From assembly GCA_963837635.1 (NCBI GenBank), contig CAWINY010000006.1, positions 248,001-312,000 on the forward strand: a stretch of DNA of 64,000 nt. Direction: 5' to 3'. The number at the start of each line of letters is the position of its first letter. Within the stretch, counting starts at the first letter, position 1. Both the position numbers and the translations under genes were made by a program. Below the pieces are notes generated by a model. It searched no databases. It was not told where the DNA came from and saw only the letters and a program-made list of their open reading frames with translations. Origin of the DNA: CAWINY01 sp963837635. Its GTDB lineage: Bacteria > Acidobacteriota > Terriglobia > Terriglobales > Acidobacteriaceae. Positions 35,315 through 43,240 of this stretch are shown in pieces.

Positions 35315-35445
35315 TAGCGGCCCGCGCAATCACGATCCTGGCGACGCCCATCGAGACGGTGCAAATGGCCAGCAGCCCGCATGTCACAACGAGGATTGTT
35401 CGCATCATGGAAGAGTTGCCCGTTTTCATAGCCGTTGTTGCTTCT

Positions 35446-35916
35446 TCAGTGCTGCAAGCCAGCGCAGTAGTGAATTCGCCAGAACCTAAACCCACCAACG
35501 ATTTGGCCGAATCGCTGTTCGTCAGCCGTGTAGTCGTGCGGGGTAGTCGTCAAGCCCACTTCATATATCATTCTGGCACGCAAAACGATTACCTCCTCTT
35601 CGACCATCCTGCCTTTAGAGTCGTCGTATTCGGCTCTGATTTTCATGGCCCTTCTGTTGTCGAGTTTGAAAGGCTTACGTGCCATTAGTTTGAACCCTTG
35701 TTTTTGCCTTCCCATGAGGTCTACGGCGTTGTCGGTGACCTGTTTCAATGACTTGAATTCCAATGAATTGTGTTCTGCCGACACCCGCAGTAGCCGATCG
35801 TTCTCATCAAAGGACACTGGCTGAGTTGCCCCAACGTCTGGCAATGCAACCAACGGGACACGCCCCGCACTGTTAGCCCAGAGTTGTTCGAGGAAGTATA
35901 GCGGAGGTGTGCTCAC
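35446..35916 (-). CDS. Hypothetical protein of the sanA-like operon
   Basis: 156 residues from a GTG at 35916 that overlaps the stop of the upstream acidic gene (GTGA), a sign of translational coupling. No signal peptide. The C-terminal part (IRAEYDDSKGRMVEEEVIVLRARMIYEVGL) has a beta-strand pattern loosely like PsbP/DUF1795-type domains, but I cannot place it. It ends 17 bases before the interrupted sanA-like gene. Confidence 0.55.
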   Translation of the reverse strand: MSTPPLYFLEQLWANSAGRVPLVALPDVGATQPVSFDENDRLLRVSAEHNSLEFKSLKQVTDNAVDLMGRQKQGFKLMARKPFKLDNRRAMKIRAEYDDSKGRMVEEEVIVLRARMIYEVGLTTTPHDYTADEQRFGQIVGGFRFWRIHYCAGLQH

Positions 35917-36077
35917 TCCGAGTAACCTTCGTCTTCATCTTCGTCATCGTCATCTTCGGCGTCGTCCTCCTCCTCCTCTTCTTCTTCGTCCGGCTCTTCT
36001 CGAAGGAGATCGGCGGCGGTAGAAGCCGAAGTTTCAAAAGGGTCTGGGGTGAGGCACTCTGGGCAACTTTTGCTCAT
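35913..36077 (-). CDS. Small acidic CxxC protein
   Basis: 54 residues from the ATG at 36077. Starts MSKSCPECLTPDPFET with a Cys-x2-Cys pair and ends in a run of Glu and Asp. The stop overlaps the start of the next gene (GTGA). The CxxC could bind zinc or be redox active; the acidic tail may be a charge-based DNA or protein mimic. The reading frame opens at 36113, 12 codons earlier. Confidence 0.45.
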   Translation of the reverse strand: MSKSCPECLTPDPFETSASTAADLLREEPDEEEEEEEDDAEDDDDEDEDEGYSE

Positions 36078-36232
36078 GCCCAATGGTACGCCTCGCAACC
36101 TTGGCAACGTCACGGGGCGGCTCAGAACTATTGGGGGCGACTACCCAGGCGTCGGGGCTGAACGTCAAGCAGCTACGTTGAAACTCGCAATGAACGGAGC
36201 TAACCTGTCTAGCCACATCACGAGGTGAGGTC

Positions 36233-36436
36233 ATGGCCAAGAATCGCAAAGTCATTGATTGCCGCTGGTTCCCAACCGACAAACCATGCGATGTCGCCAT
36301 CTCCGGCAGTGAAGAAGAGGTGCTCGAAGTTGCGGTGCAGCATGCCGTAAAGTCCCACGGTCATCGGGACACGCCTGAACTGCGTGAGCAACTACGTTCC
36401 ATGCTGCGTGACGAAAGCAAGACACAGGCCGCATAG
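36233..36436 (+). CDS. DUF1059 family protein
   Basis: 67 residues with the DUF1059 pattern: KVIDCRWFPTDKPCDVAIS, then EEEVLEVAVQHAVKSHGH and TPELREQLRSMLRDE. Members are small, usually single-domain, and of unknown function, common in soil bacteria and archaea. ATG preceded by GAGGTGAGG. Confidence 0.8.
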   Translation: MAKNRKVIDCRWFPTDKPCDVAISGSEEEVLEVAVQHAVKSHGHRDTPELREQLRSMLRDESKTQAA

Positions 36437-36539
36437 TAGGACGGCTACGGCGGCGTTGAATGAATGGTGCACGACGTGACAGGGGCACGAGGGTCGGCGT
36501 GTGCTGTAAGCTGGTGTGTGCTGCACCTGTGAGTAGCTC

Positions 36540-37211
36540 ATGCCTGACGCCAGCTCCTTCCGCCCAGACCTGTTCGAGTTCCTCCGCCAACTCAAGCGCC
36601 ACAACAACCGGGACTGGTTCGCCAAGAACAAGGCGCGATACCAGCAGGTGGTGGTCGAACCCGCTATGCAGTTCATCAGCGGATTTGCCCCACGTCTGGC
36701 GAAGCTCAGCCCCCATTTTGTCGCTGATCCACGCCCGACACGGGGCTCGCTGTTCCGCATCTATCGGGACACGCGGTTCTCTACGGACAAACGCCCCTTC
36801 AAGACGCATGTCGGAATCCATTTCTCCCATAACAGCGGCAAGGACGCCCACGCTCCCGTTTTCTACCTGCATCTTGAGCCGGACAACTGCTTTGCGGCGG
36901 CGGGCGTGTGGCACCCCGACAACCGTGCGCTGACCAAAATCCGCACGGGAATCGTCCGGGAGCCGGAGCAATGGGCGAAGGCGATTCGAAAACTCGAACT
37001 TGAGGGCGAGAGCCTGACCCGACCACCCCGTGGGTTCGACCCCAAGCACCCGCTCATCAAGGACATCAAGCGGAAGGACTTCGTGGCATCGGTGGCGATG
37101 ACAGAGGAGCAGGTGTGCGGCCCCAGGTTCATGCGGGACTTCACGGCGGCGTGCCGGACGATGCTGCCGCTGGTCAAGTTCACGACGGGGGCGCTGGGGT
37201 TGAAGTCCTAA
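36540..37211 (+). CDS. DUF2461/TIGR02453 family protein
   Basis: 223 residues matching the TIGR02453 family: FRPDLFEFLRQLKRHNNRDWFAKNK (about 7-31), IYRDTRFSTDKRPFKTHVG (about 78-96), HLEPDNCFAAAGVWHPD (about 115-131). The family is broadly conserved in bacteria and some eukaryotes; function unknown. Lone rightward gene before the first structured element. Confidence 0.85.
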   Translation: MPDASSFRPDLFEFLRQLKRHNNRDWFAKNKARYQQVVVEPAMQFISGFAPRLAKLSPHFVADPRPTRGSLFRIYRDTRFSTDKRPFKTHVGIHFSHNSGKDAHAPVFYLHLEPDNCFAAAGVWHPDNRALTKIRTGIVREPEQWAKAIRKLELEGESLTRPPRGFDPKHPLIKDIKRKDFVASVAMTEEQVCGPRFMRDFTAACRTMLPLVKFTTGALGLKS

Positions 37212-37276
37212 GGATTCCATTCCCGAATTCGGCAATCTTCGGAAACAGGAGTCACCCATTACCTTGGTCATGCGGA

Positions 37277-37564
37277 TAAGGCGATTCCCGTCTTGCCACA
37301 GAGCCGGAACAGGGGTAAACAGTTTGCGTGGACCGTAGTGCACTCGGGCCGAGGCGGCGTTGAGGGCAAAGCTGCCGGGCACGAGAATTCGCTAGCGCCC
37401 AGTGGACGGGCAAGGAGGGTAAAGTAGCGACGGCAAACGACGACATTCGAGAGAGGTTTCGCAAGATTCTTACGCCGTGTGCAGTACCCTCAAGCGGCGC
37501 TTAGTTTGTCCGTACAGCAACCGGGCGTGCCGGGCAACCTCCCCCACGCCCGGTTCGTATTTTC
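37277..37564 (+). ncRNA. Structured RNA-like element, copy A
   Basis: About 288 bases, no gene. Aligns along its whole length with 38258-38527 (roughly two-thirds identical by eye), sharing the ordered blocks GTAAACAG (37315), TGAGGGCA (37361), GTAGCGACG (37424), CCCTCAA and CGGCGCTTA (37495). Near the end AACCGGGCGTG (37519-37529) and CACGCCCGGTT (37545-37555) form an exact 11-bp stem; copy B has a different stem with the pairing kept. From memory the order of blocks resembles HEARO/omega-RNA, the partner RNAs of IscB/IsrB nucleases, but I could not check and no such nuclease is in this window. Confidence 0.5.
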
Positions 37565-37596
37565 TGACTTGGCGGGTAGCCTTCGGCGGACTACTC

Positions 37597-38061
37597 CTAT
37601 TTCATCGGAGCTGAAGCCGATGCGATGCACTTCCATGTTCCGTCCGGCATCTGCTGCCAGGTGTCCACAAACCGCTCTGTGGCGTCCACGTTCTTGCCCG
37701 TGCTATCAACTCCCTTGCCGCGCCACGATCCTGTAACGATGGCGGTTGTGCCGTTTAGGGTGACCTGCATGTCGCTAACCTCGTTGGTCTCCCACTTAGC
37801 CTTCTTCATGCGGTCGAGCGTCTCGGTCTTGGAGTGCACAGTGCCGTCCGAGTCGAGATTTACCAAGTTGTCGGAGAGTATCGAATTGAGGGCGGCGGGA
37901 TTGTCGGCCTTTGCGGCTTCGGCCCACTTCTGCTCCATTTGCATCAGGCTCTGTTGTACGCTCCCCTTGTCCGCACTCATGTTATCCGTGCTCATCGTCT
38001 GCGCCCCTGCCATGCTGAGCAGGAACAACACTGATACCAACGCTGCGAGTGGTTTTTGCAT
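37597..38061 (-). CDS. Secreted NTF2-like (DUF4440) protein
   Basis: 154 residues. Signal peptide MQKPLAALVSVLFLLSMAGA, then a SnoaL/NTF2-like fold: QSLMQMEQKWAEAAKADNPA, ILSDNLVNLDSDGTVHSK, ALNGTTAIVTGSWRGK-type strands and WQQMPDGTWKCIASASAP. Such proteins form small cone-shaped domains used as enzymes or ligand binders; role here unknown. It lies between the two structured elements, on the opposite strand. Confidence 0.85.
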   Translation of the reverse strand: MQKPLAALVSVLFLLSMAGAQTMSTDNMSADKGSVQQSLMQMEQKWAEAAKADNPAALNSILSDNLVNLDSDGTVHSKTETLDRMKKAKWETNEVSDMQVTLNGTTAIVTGSWRGKGVDSTGKNVDATERFVDTWQQMPDGTWKCIASASAPMK

Positions 38062-38257
38062 CTGAAATCCTCCCGCCGCTCAGACGCCAGAGAGGCTCAG
38101 CAGGTTGCATCGGACTTGGTGAGTCACTGTCGTTCAGACCGTGGCAGCATCCGCCCGAACCACGGGCTCCGCACACGCCGGGTCGGCTGCTGACTTCGTA
38201 TCGCCGCATCAACGCTGGGTTGAACGGTCTCACAGACGGATGTGCGTAATACAAACT

Positions 38258-38527
38258 AAGGCGCTATTCCCGTTGCTCCAGAGTTGCTATCGGAGTAAAC
38301 AGGAAAAGTAAGCCGTAAAAACCACCTTGTGTCACGACGATGCTGAGGGCACCTGTCGAGGCATGAGAACTTCATCTTTAACCCAATGGGTGGAGGAGGG
38401 AAACGTAGCGACGACACATTACGTTCGACAGATTCGCAGCCTTGTTGCCGTCCCCTCAAACGGCGCTTAATATCCTCGTTCATATCAACCGGGCGTGGTC
38501 CGTCACCGCGCCCGGTTTGGTATTTAT
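38258..38527 (+). ncRNA. Structured RNA-like element, copy B
   Basis: About 270 bases aligned with copy A over its full length: GTAAACAG (38295), TGAGGGCA (38344), GTAGCGACG (38405), CGGCGCTTA (38461), and the end stem AACCGGGCG (38487-38495) with CGCCCGGTT (38509-38517). Where the stem differs from copy A, the pairing is preserved, which suggests an RNA fold rather than a DNA duplication only. No ORF on either strand is shared by the two copies. Followed by 225 bases before the integrase gene. Confidence 0.5.
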
Positions 38528-38752
38528 GGGGTGCGGTTCTATTGGCTAACCGCCGCCACACCCAACCTAGCCACTGGTTCGGCACACTCCGGATCGTCGT
38601 TTCCCGGTACCGTTCATGAATTCGAGGGCTTCCGCCCACCGGAACGGTATCCCTTTCCACCTCTCTGGGAACTTCGTCCTTCGGATAAGCGTGTTATTGT
38701 TTCTGTCGAGGCGAACCTTCGCTGCCCGTTTCCAAGGAAGGACTGGGAACGG

Positions 38753-39928
38753 ATGGCAAGACGGCGACACCAAGTCCCCAAGCCATTCAAGCGTGGCACA
38801 TGGTGGTGCTTGTTAACCTAGACAGATGATTTCACAGGAGGAAACCACACACGCAAACGGCAGTGGCACAGACTCGCCCCTGCCACAACGGGAATTCGTG
38901 AGGTTCAGAAACTGGCCGACGAAATCCTGCACCCCATCAATGCGGGACTGCAAGCCATCGGTTCGGCTACGAACTTCGCACATTTTGTGAACACCACCTA
39001 CGTCCCTCTGGAGTTGCCATTGTTGGCCAGCAGCACTCAGGATCGGTACAGCGGGGTCATAAAGAATTACCTGCTCCCGCAATTCGGCTACCTGAGCCTG
39101 CGTGAACTCACCCCGAGCACACTCCAGCGGTACTTTACTGCGATGACCAGCAGCCCGTTATCGGCAGAATCACGAGACAAAATCCGGGATGTGCTGGCAA
39201 GCATCCTCCGCACCGCCGTGAAGAAATATGAGCTGTTGGTGAAAAACCCGATGGAGAACGTGGAGCTGCCTAGGCAGCGTCGGGGGAAGCGGCACCCGAA
39301 GCCGTATATCACACGCCGGCAGTTCAACCAGTTGGTGGAGTTGATCCCTGAGCCATATGCCACGATGGTGTTCGTTGCGGTAATGACGGGCCTGAGGGTC
39401 AGTGAACTGGTTGCGCTGAAATGGGAGGATGTGGGGGTGGATACGAACACAATCACGATTGATGAACGATTCTGCCGTGGCGATTGGGGGGAGCCGAAAT
39501 CAGACGCCTCCAATGCCACGGTGCCCGTCAATCAGGAAGTGATTGACCGCATCCAGCGGTTGAAAGAGATGAAGGTCGTGGTCAGATGGGGCGGTCACAG
39601 TGCCACGAAAACCATCAGTGTTGTAAAGTCCACGGCCCCCGATGCCCTGGTTTTCCAGTCGCTGAAAACGGGAGCACCGATGCGGGACAACAACATCCTG
39701 ACCCGCCACATCAAGCCAGCGGCTCGGAAGTTAGGGATGGATTTTGTGAACTGGCAGGTGTTGCGGCGGTCGTTCGGCACTTGGCTGAAGATCGCTGGGA
39801 CGCACATCAAGGACACCCAGGCACTGATGCGGCATTCCCGTATCAGCACCACGATGGAGATTTACGTCCAGGACGTGCCCGAAGCGCAGCGAAAAGCGGT
39901 CAATGCACTCAGCTTGTTGGTTCAGTGA
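38753..39928 (+). pseudogene. Tyrosine recombinase of island 2 with one in-frame TAG
   Basis: The N terminus begins at the ATG at 38753 (MARRRHQVPKPFKRGTWWCL) and runs into a TAG at 38819-38821; the same frame then continues DDFTGGNHTRKRQWHRLAPA and REVQKLADEILHPINAG into the catalytic part. The visible long frame begins at 38987. Catalytic residues: R in TGLRVSELVAL, K region near ATVPVNQE, the RRSFGTWL box in place of HxxR, H in LMRHSRISTTME, and Y in IYVQDV. So the gene is full length but for one stop. It is 90 bases from tRNA-Phe, where it would act. Confidence 0.8.
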
Positions 39929-40014
39929 CTCAGGAATTTGGAAACAAATTCTGTGGTCAATTGGAAGCAAATGGAAGCAGAAGCAGGGTTGGAAGCGATG
40001 TAAGTTGTTGAAAA

Positions 40015-40037
40015 GATGGTGGCCAGGGACGGAGTTG
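40015..40037 (+). repeat. attR-type repeat within tRNA-Phe
   Basis: Same 23 bases as 32842-32864, inside the intact tRNA. Right junction of island 2. Confidence 0.85.
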
Positions 40038-40092
40038 AACCGCCGACGCCAGCCTTTTCAGGGCTGCGCTCTACCAGCTGAGCTACCTGGCC
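40017..40092 (-). tRNA. tRNA-Phe (anticodon GAA)
   Basis: Minus-strand cloverleaf: acceptor GGCCAGG pairs with CCTGGCC, D arm AGCTCAGCTGGTAGAGC, anticodon loop CTGAAAA with GAA, T arm CGGTTCAACTCCG, and encoded CCA at 40017-40019. Its 3' end is the integration site of island 2. Confidence 0.95.
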
Positions 40093-40504
40093 ACTTTTGC
40101 GACACGATGAGACCCTATCGCGCCTGCGTGACACCACAAGGATGGGTAAGACCTGTGGCTGGACGAAATTATATCAAAGAGCTTGGAATCCGCCCGCGCC
40201 AGTTCTTCCGAAACCCTGCTTTAGTGATTGCCAAGGGCCCCGACTGAGTTTAATTCGAAGCGGAACGCGGTTACCTAACCGCATAAGGTGCCGGGCCGAC
40301 GACCACCTAGCCCGCATTTCTCGTGAGAAATGCGGGCTAATCGTGAGCCAAGAACGGCCGCTGATTTTCGCTTTCCGCGTTATTCGGGTACAGCCGCCGC
40401 TTGCTTCTGGTTGCTGAGCTGAAACAGCCTTACCTGGTGAGATCCAGCGACCGTACGCCAATGAACGTACACAGCGGTTCCAGCCTTGATTACAATGATT
40501 GTTT
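40093..40504. other. Non-coding stretch with a perfect hairpin
   Basis: Between tRNA-Phe and the glycosyltransferase gene; no gene. Contains the 15-bp hairpin at 40308-40339. Confidence 0.5.
40308..40339. repeat. Perfect 15-bp-stem hairpin
   Basis: TAGCCCGCATTTCTC (40308-40322), loop GT, GAGAAATGCGGGCTA (40325-40339). No T run follows, so it is more likely a REP-type dispersed palindrome than a terminator. Confidence 0.7.
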
Positions 40505-41284
40505 ATGGAAGCCGCACCCGATTGCTGTCTTTCCGTGGTGGTTCCGGTATACAACGAAGAGCGATCGTTGCGCTCCGTCGTGGAACGGGTATTAGCCTTG
40601 CCGGAACTATTGGAGATCGTAATTGTCGATGATTGCTCGCACGACAATACTCCGCGCATTATTGAAGATCTCTGCCGCAGCTGCCCGCACGTTCGCGCTG
40701 CCCGACACGAACGAAACCAAGGCAAGACGGCGGCGCTGAAAACCGGCTTTGCCCTAACCCGGGGTGAGGTGGTTATCGTACAGGACGCGGACATGGAATA
40801 CGATCCTGCAGAAATTCCCTACGTGATCCGCCCCATTCTGGATGGCGTGGCCGAGGTAGCATACGGGTCACGCTTCCTGGTGCGCCGGGCGGCGCGCGTG
40901 GTGTACTTCTATCACTATCTCGCCAACCGGGCCCTGACCTTTCTGTCGAACGTGTTTACCAACCTCAACATGACCGATGTGGAAACTGGCTACAAGGCCT
41001 TCCGCGGCGAGATTATCCGCAACATGATCATCAGCTCCCAGGGTTTCGGCTTTGAAATCGAGGTTACGGCGAAGATTGCCAAGCTGAAATGTGCTGTTTA
41101 TGAGGTGCCGATCAGCTACTATGGGCGCACCTACGAGGAAGGGAAGAAGATCGGAATGCGGGACGGCCTGGACGCGTTGTGGTATATCCTCCGCTACAAT
41201 GCCACCCCGCTGAGCCGATGCTATCGGCAGCTTCCGTCTTTGCGTCCCATCGGTTCCGCCGCGAGGTGCACGACTTCCAGCTGA
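40505..41284 (+). CDS. Family 2 glycosyltransferase (dolichol-phosphate mannose synthase type)
   Basis: 259 residues from the ATG at 40505. GT2 fold: SVVVPVYNEERSL (about 10-22), VIVDDCSHDNTPRI with the first Asp pair, GKTAALKTG, VVIVQDADMEYDPAEIPY with the DxD motif (about 97-105), then GSRF, and TDVETGYKAFRGEI. This matches DPM1-like enzymes that charge a polyprenyl phosphate with a sugar. No C-terminal membrane anchor, so probably peripheral to the inner membrane. Last residues are basic. Confidence 0.9.
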   Translation: MEAAPDCCLSVVVPVYNEERSLRSVVERVLALPELLEIVIVDDCSHDNTPRIIEDLCRSCPHVRAARHERNQGKTAALKTGFALTRGEVVIVQDADMEYDPAEIPYVIRPILDGVAEVAYGSRFLVRRAARVVYFYHYLANRALTFLSNVFTNLNMTDVETGYKAFRGEIIRNMIISSQGFGFEIEVTAKIAKLKCAVYEVPISYYGRTYEEGKKIGMRDGLDALWYILRYNATPLSRCYRQLPSLRPIGSAARCTTSS

Positions 41285-41310
41285 CTACCCATCTCATCAA
41301 TTAGCTGTTC

Positions 41311-41988
41311 TTAGTCGGCGCTTGACTGCGCTTGCAGTTTGTCCAACTCTCCCTGGAAATATCGATTGTCTAGTTCGAGACATTGCTCCAGAGATACCAG
41401 CGGTTGGTTGAATGTTTTCAGGGCGTTTGCTGGGATGCTGCCGTTCGCCGCCAGCTCTCGCCCGGCTGCGTTGGCCGCTGCGAGCACATCGCTGACAGCT
41501 CCGCCCGTGCCGAGCATGGCGCCCAAAATCCATCCGTGGGGCCGCAGCAAGGCGCCTGCAAAATCAAACCCTGAGATCCGGCAATCGGGGCCTACTGCAG
41601 GTTCGCGACGGCTGCGGCTTAGCCCGTAGTACATGTGGCTGATTTCCCGCAAAGCAGGCGGCGCAGCCGGGTGCGCGATCTTGCAACGTACTTGGCGATC
41701 GATACGGCGACTGCGAAGTCGCGGCTGACTATTTCCCCGCCAGAGCAGTAGCAGAACACGCATAACGAGCCTGCCGATACGGTTTCTCAGCTCCCGCGGC
41801 GTGCCTGCGCCCAGCAGCTTGCGCAGAATCAGGCTCAGGTTGAACGCGCCGACGTGAATCAGCTGCCGTTTCAGAATGTTGTCTCGGCCCCGTAGATGGC
41901 AGCGCCGCAGGCCACCGGTCTCGTAGCAGTGGGCAAAACTGCGTTCTACCATCTCGCCGCGTCGCCTCAGTAAGCTCTTGCCGTACAG
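41311..41988 (-). pseudogene. C-terminal fragment of an IS1182-like transposase
   Basis: The frame reads LYGKSLLRRRGEMVERSFAHCYETGG (the split form LLRRRGE and MVERSFAH), HLRGRDNILKRQLIHVGAFN, and LILRKLLGAGTPREL: the end of the DDE domain of IS1182/IS5-like transposases. The N-terminal half, including the first two catalytic Asp residues, is missing; the fragment begins beside the selD stop. The open frame from the ATG at 41952 has a long unmatched tail. Relic of an insertion. Confidence 0.75.
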
Positions 41989-42012
41989 TGATAATCCAGG
42001 CTAACCACTGCG

Positions 42013-43056
42013 TCACACCACCTCAATCCGTGGCTTCTCCGCGGCAAATGCTTCGCCGATTTCCACGGCGCGAACGCCGGCAGTATTCAGTGAGGAGACA
42101 AGGCTCGCGGCATCGCCAGAGGCGACCGCCATCAGCAGACCGCCCGCAGTCTGCGGATCGTAGAGAATCGTGCGCAGATCTTCGGGGATCGAATCCGCGT
42201 AATCCACCATGCACTCGGCAAAGCCACGGTTGGCTTTCAGTCCGCCCGGGATGAACCCGGCGCGCACGCACTCGATTGCTCCGGGGAGCAGCGGTACCTG
42301 CGAGGCGCGAATGCGTAGGGAAACGCCGCTGGCCAGCGCCATCTCGCGCCCGTGGCCGATCAGGCCGAAGCCGGTGACGTCAGTCATGGCGTGCACCTGA
42401 TGGCGGAGAGCGATTTCCGAGGCGGTGCGGTTCAGCGTCGTCATCGCAGCGACCGCAGTCTCGATCCATGCCGACTCGGCCTTTTGCCGCTTGATCGCGG
42501 TGGAGATTACGCCGGTCCCAATCCCCTTGGTGAAGACGAGACTGTCTCCAGCGCGCGCGCCGCTGTTCGGCCGCACCTGATCAGGATGAATCGTTCCCGT
42601 AACCGCGTAGCCGAACTTAATCTCTTCGTCCCGGACGCTGTGGCCGCCCACCACGGTGCAGTTCGCCTCCACCATTTTGGACAGCCCGCCGGCCAGCATC
42701 TGCTCCAAGATGGCAATGTCACCTTTCTCCGGGAAACAAACCATGGTCAGCGCGGTCAGCGGACGTCCGCCCATGGCGTACACATCGCTGAGCGCGTTGG
42801 TCGCGGCAATCTGGCCGAAGATGTAGGGGTCGTCGACGATCGGCGTGAAGAAGTCTATTGTTTGCACCAAAGCGAGGTCGGGCGCGATGCGATACACTCC
42901 GGCGTCGTCGGCTGTGTCGAAGCCAACTAGGAGGTTCGGGTCATCTTGCCGGGCTAATTTCCCAAGCACCGCGTCCAGCACCGCCGGACTCAGCTTGCTC
43001 GCTCAACCCGCAGCTTTGGCCGCCTCGGTAAGACGGATTGGCTTCGCATCGGCCAT
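42013..43056 (-). CDS. selD: Selenide, water dikinase with selenocysteine at codon 18
   Basis: Makes selenophosphate from selenide and ATP. The frame that looks like the start (GTG at 42981) lacks the catalytic N terminus. The same frame upstream reads MADAKPIRLTEAAKAAG, then TGA (43003-43005), then ASKLSPAV, up to an ATG at 43056. The TGA lies exactly where SelD proteins have the catalytic Cys or Sec (G-[CU]-x-x-K). A stem-loop for Sec insertion follows. With Sec the protein has 347 residues, the normal SelD length. Other motifs: VQTIDFFTPIVDDPY, TNALSDVYAMGG, TDVTGFGLIGHG, DPQTAGGLL. The IS1182 relic begins at its 3' end. Confidence 0.95.
42973..43005 (-). promoter_or_regulatory. Candidate bacterial SECIS element for selD
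   Basis: Starting 14 bases after the TGA on the minus strand, TCCGGC, loop GGT, GCTGGA form a six-pair stem (42974-42988; one G-T wobble), with one further G-C pair below. Bacterial SECIS elements are short stems directly after the UGA with G-U in the apical loop, the shape seen here. Confidence 0.75.
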
Positions 43057-43180
43057 GCAGCCATTGTATGGGAAGGTATTCGGCGAGGCTGCTCCTAATT
43101 ACATGGATGGCTCGGCCGGATCGCGGACTCGCCTGTGAGTTGACCTATGCAGGATTCCGCCACTCCCTGGCGGTTCGCGA

Positions 43181-43210
43181 TTGACAGTGCAAAGCCCGCG
43201 CACCTACTCT
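43181..43210 (+). promoter_or_regulatory. Candidate promoter of purD
   Basis: TTGACA at 43181-43186, 18 bases, then TACTCT at 43205-43210, 30 bases before the purD start. A consensus -35 box with a weak -10 box. Confidence 0.35.
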
Positions 43211-43240
43211 GGTGAATCCCCGGAGAGAGAGCAAGAGAGC

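Larger units (their letters stand above)
33762..35429 (-). pseudogene. sanA: sanA-like DUF218 gene split by IS630
   Basis: Removing IS630 (34150-35314) and one copy of its TA target joins two segments in frame: an N-terminal membrane anchor (MRTILVVTCGLLAICTV, from 35429 or 35408), then IVIARAARNKTYSDV, and the SanA/DUF218 body VGLVLGCPKQTSGGWSNPYF with RIAAAADLYRHGKI and SGDN. SanA-type proteins are inner-membrane factors linked to envelope permeability (vancomycin resistance at high temperature). The insertion is exact, so the gene was lost recently. The 5' part overlaps nothing; the operon partner 35446-35916 lies 17 bases upstream. Confidence 0.9.
32842..40037. mobile_element. Island 2: integrative element in tRNA-Phe
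   Basis: 7.2 kb between 23-bp direct repeats. Holds a Phd/PIN pair, an IS630 insertion in a sanA-like gene, a three-gene minus-strand operon, DUF1059 and DUF2461 proteins, an NTF2-like secreted protein, two structured RNA-like elements, and a tyrosine recombinase gene next to the tRNA. No replication gene is present. The older recombinase relic just outside the left junction suggests repeated integration at the same tRNA. Confidence 0.75.

Noticed and set aside
36252..37382. 376-codon minus-strand open frame
   Set aside because: Lies over DUF1059 and DUF2461 genes on the other strand; no domain, Arg/Pro-rich composition typical of antisense frames in high-GC DNA.
37277..38527. Integron attC sites
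   Set aside because: The repeats lack the paired core sites of attC, are far longer, and no integron-type integrase is present.
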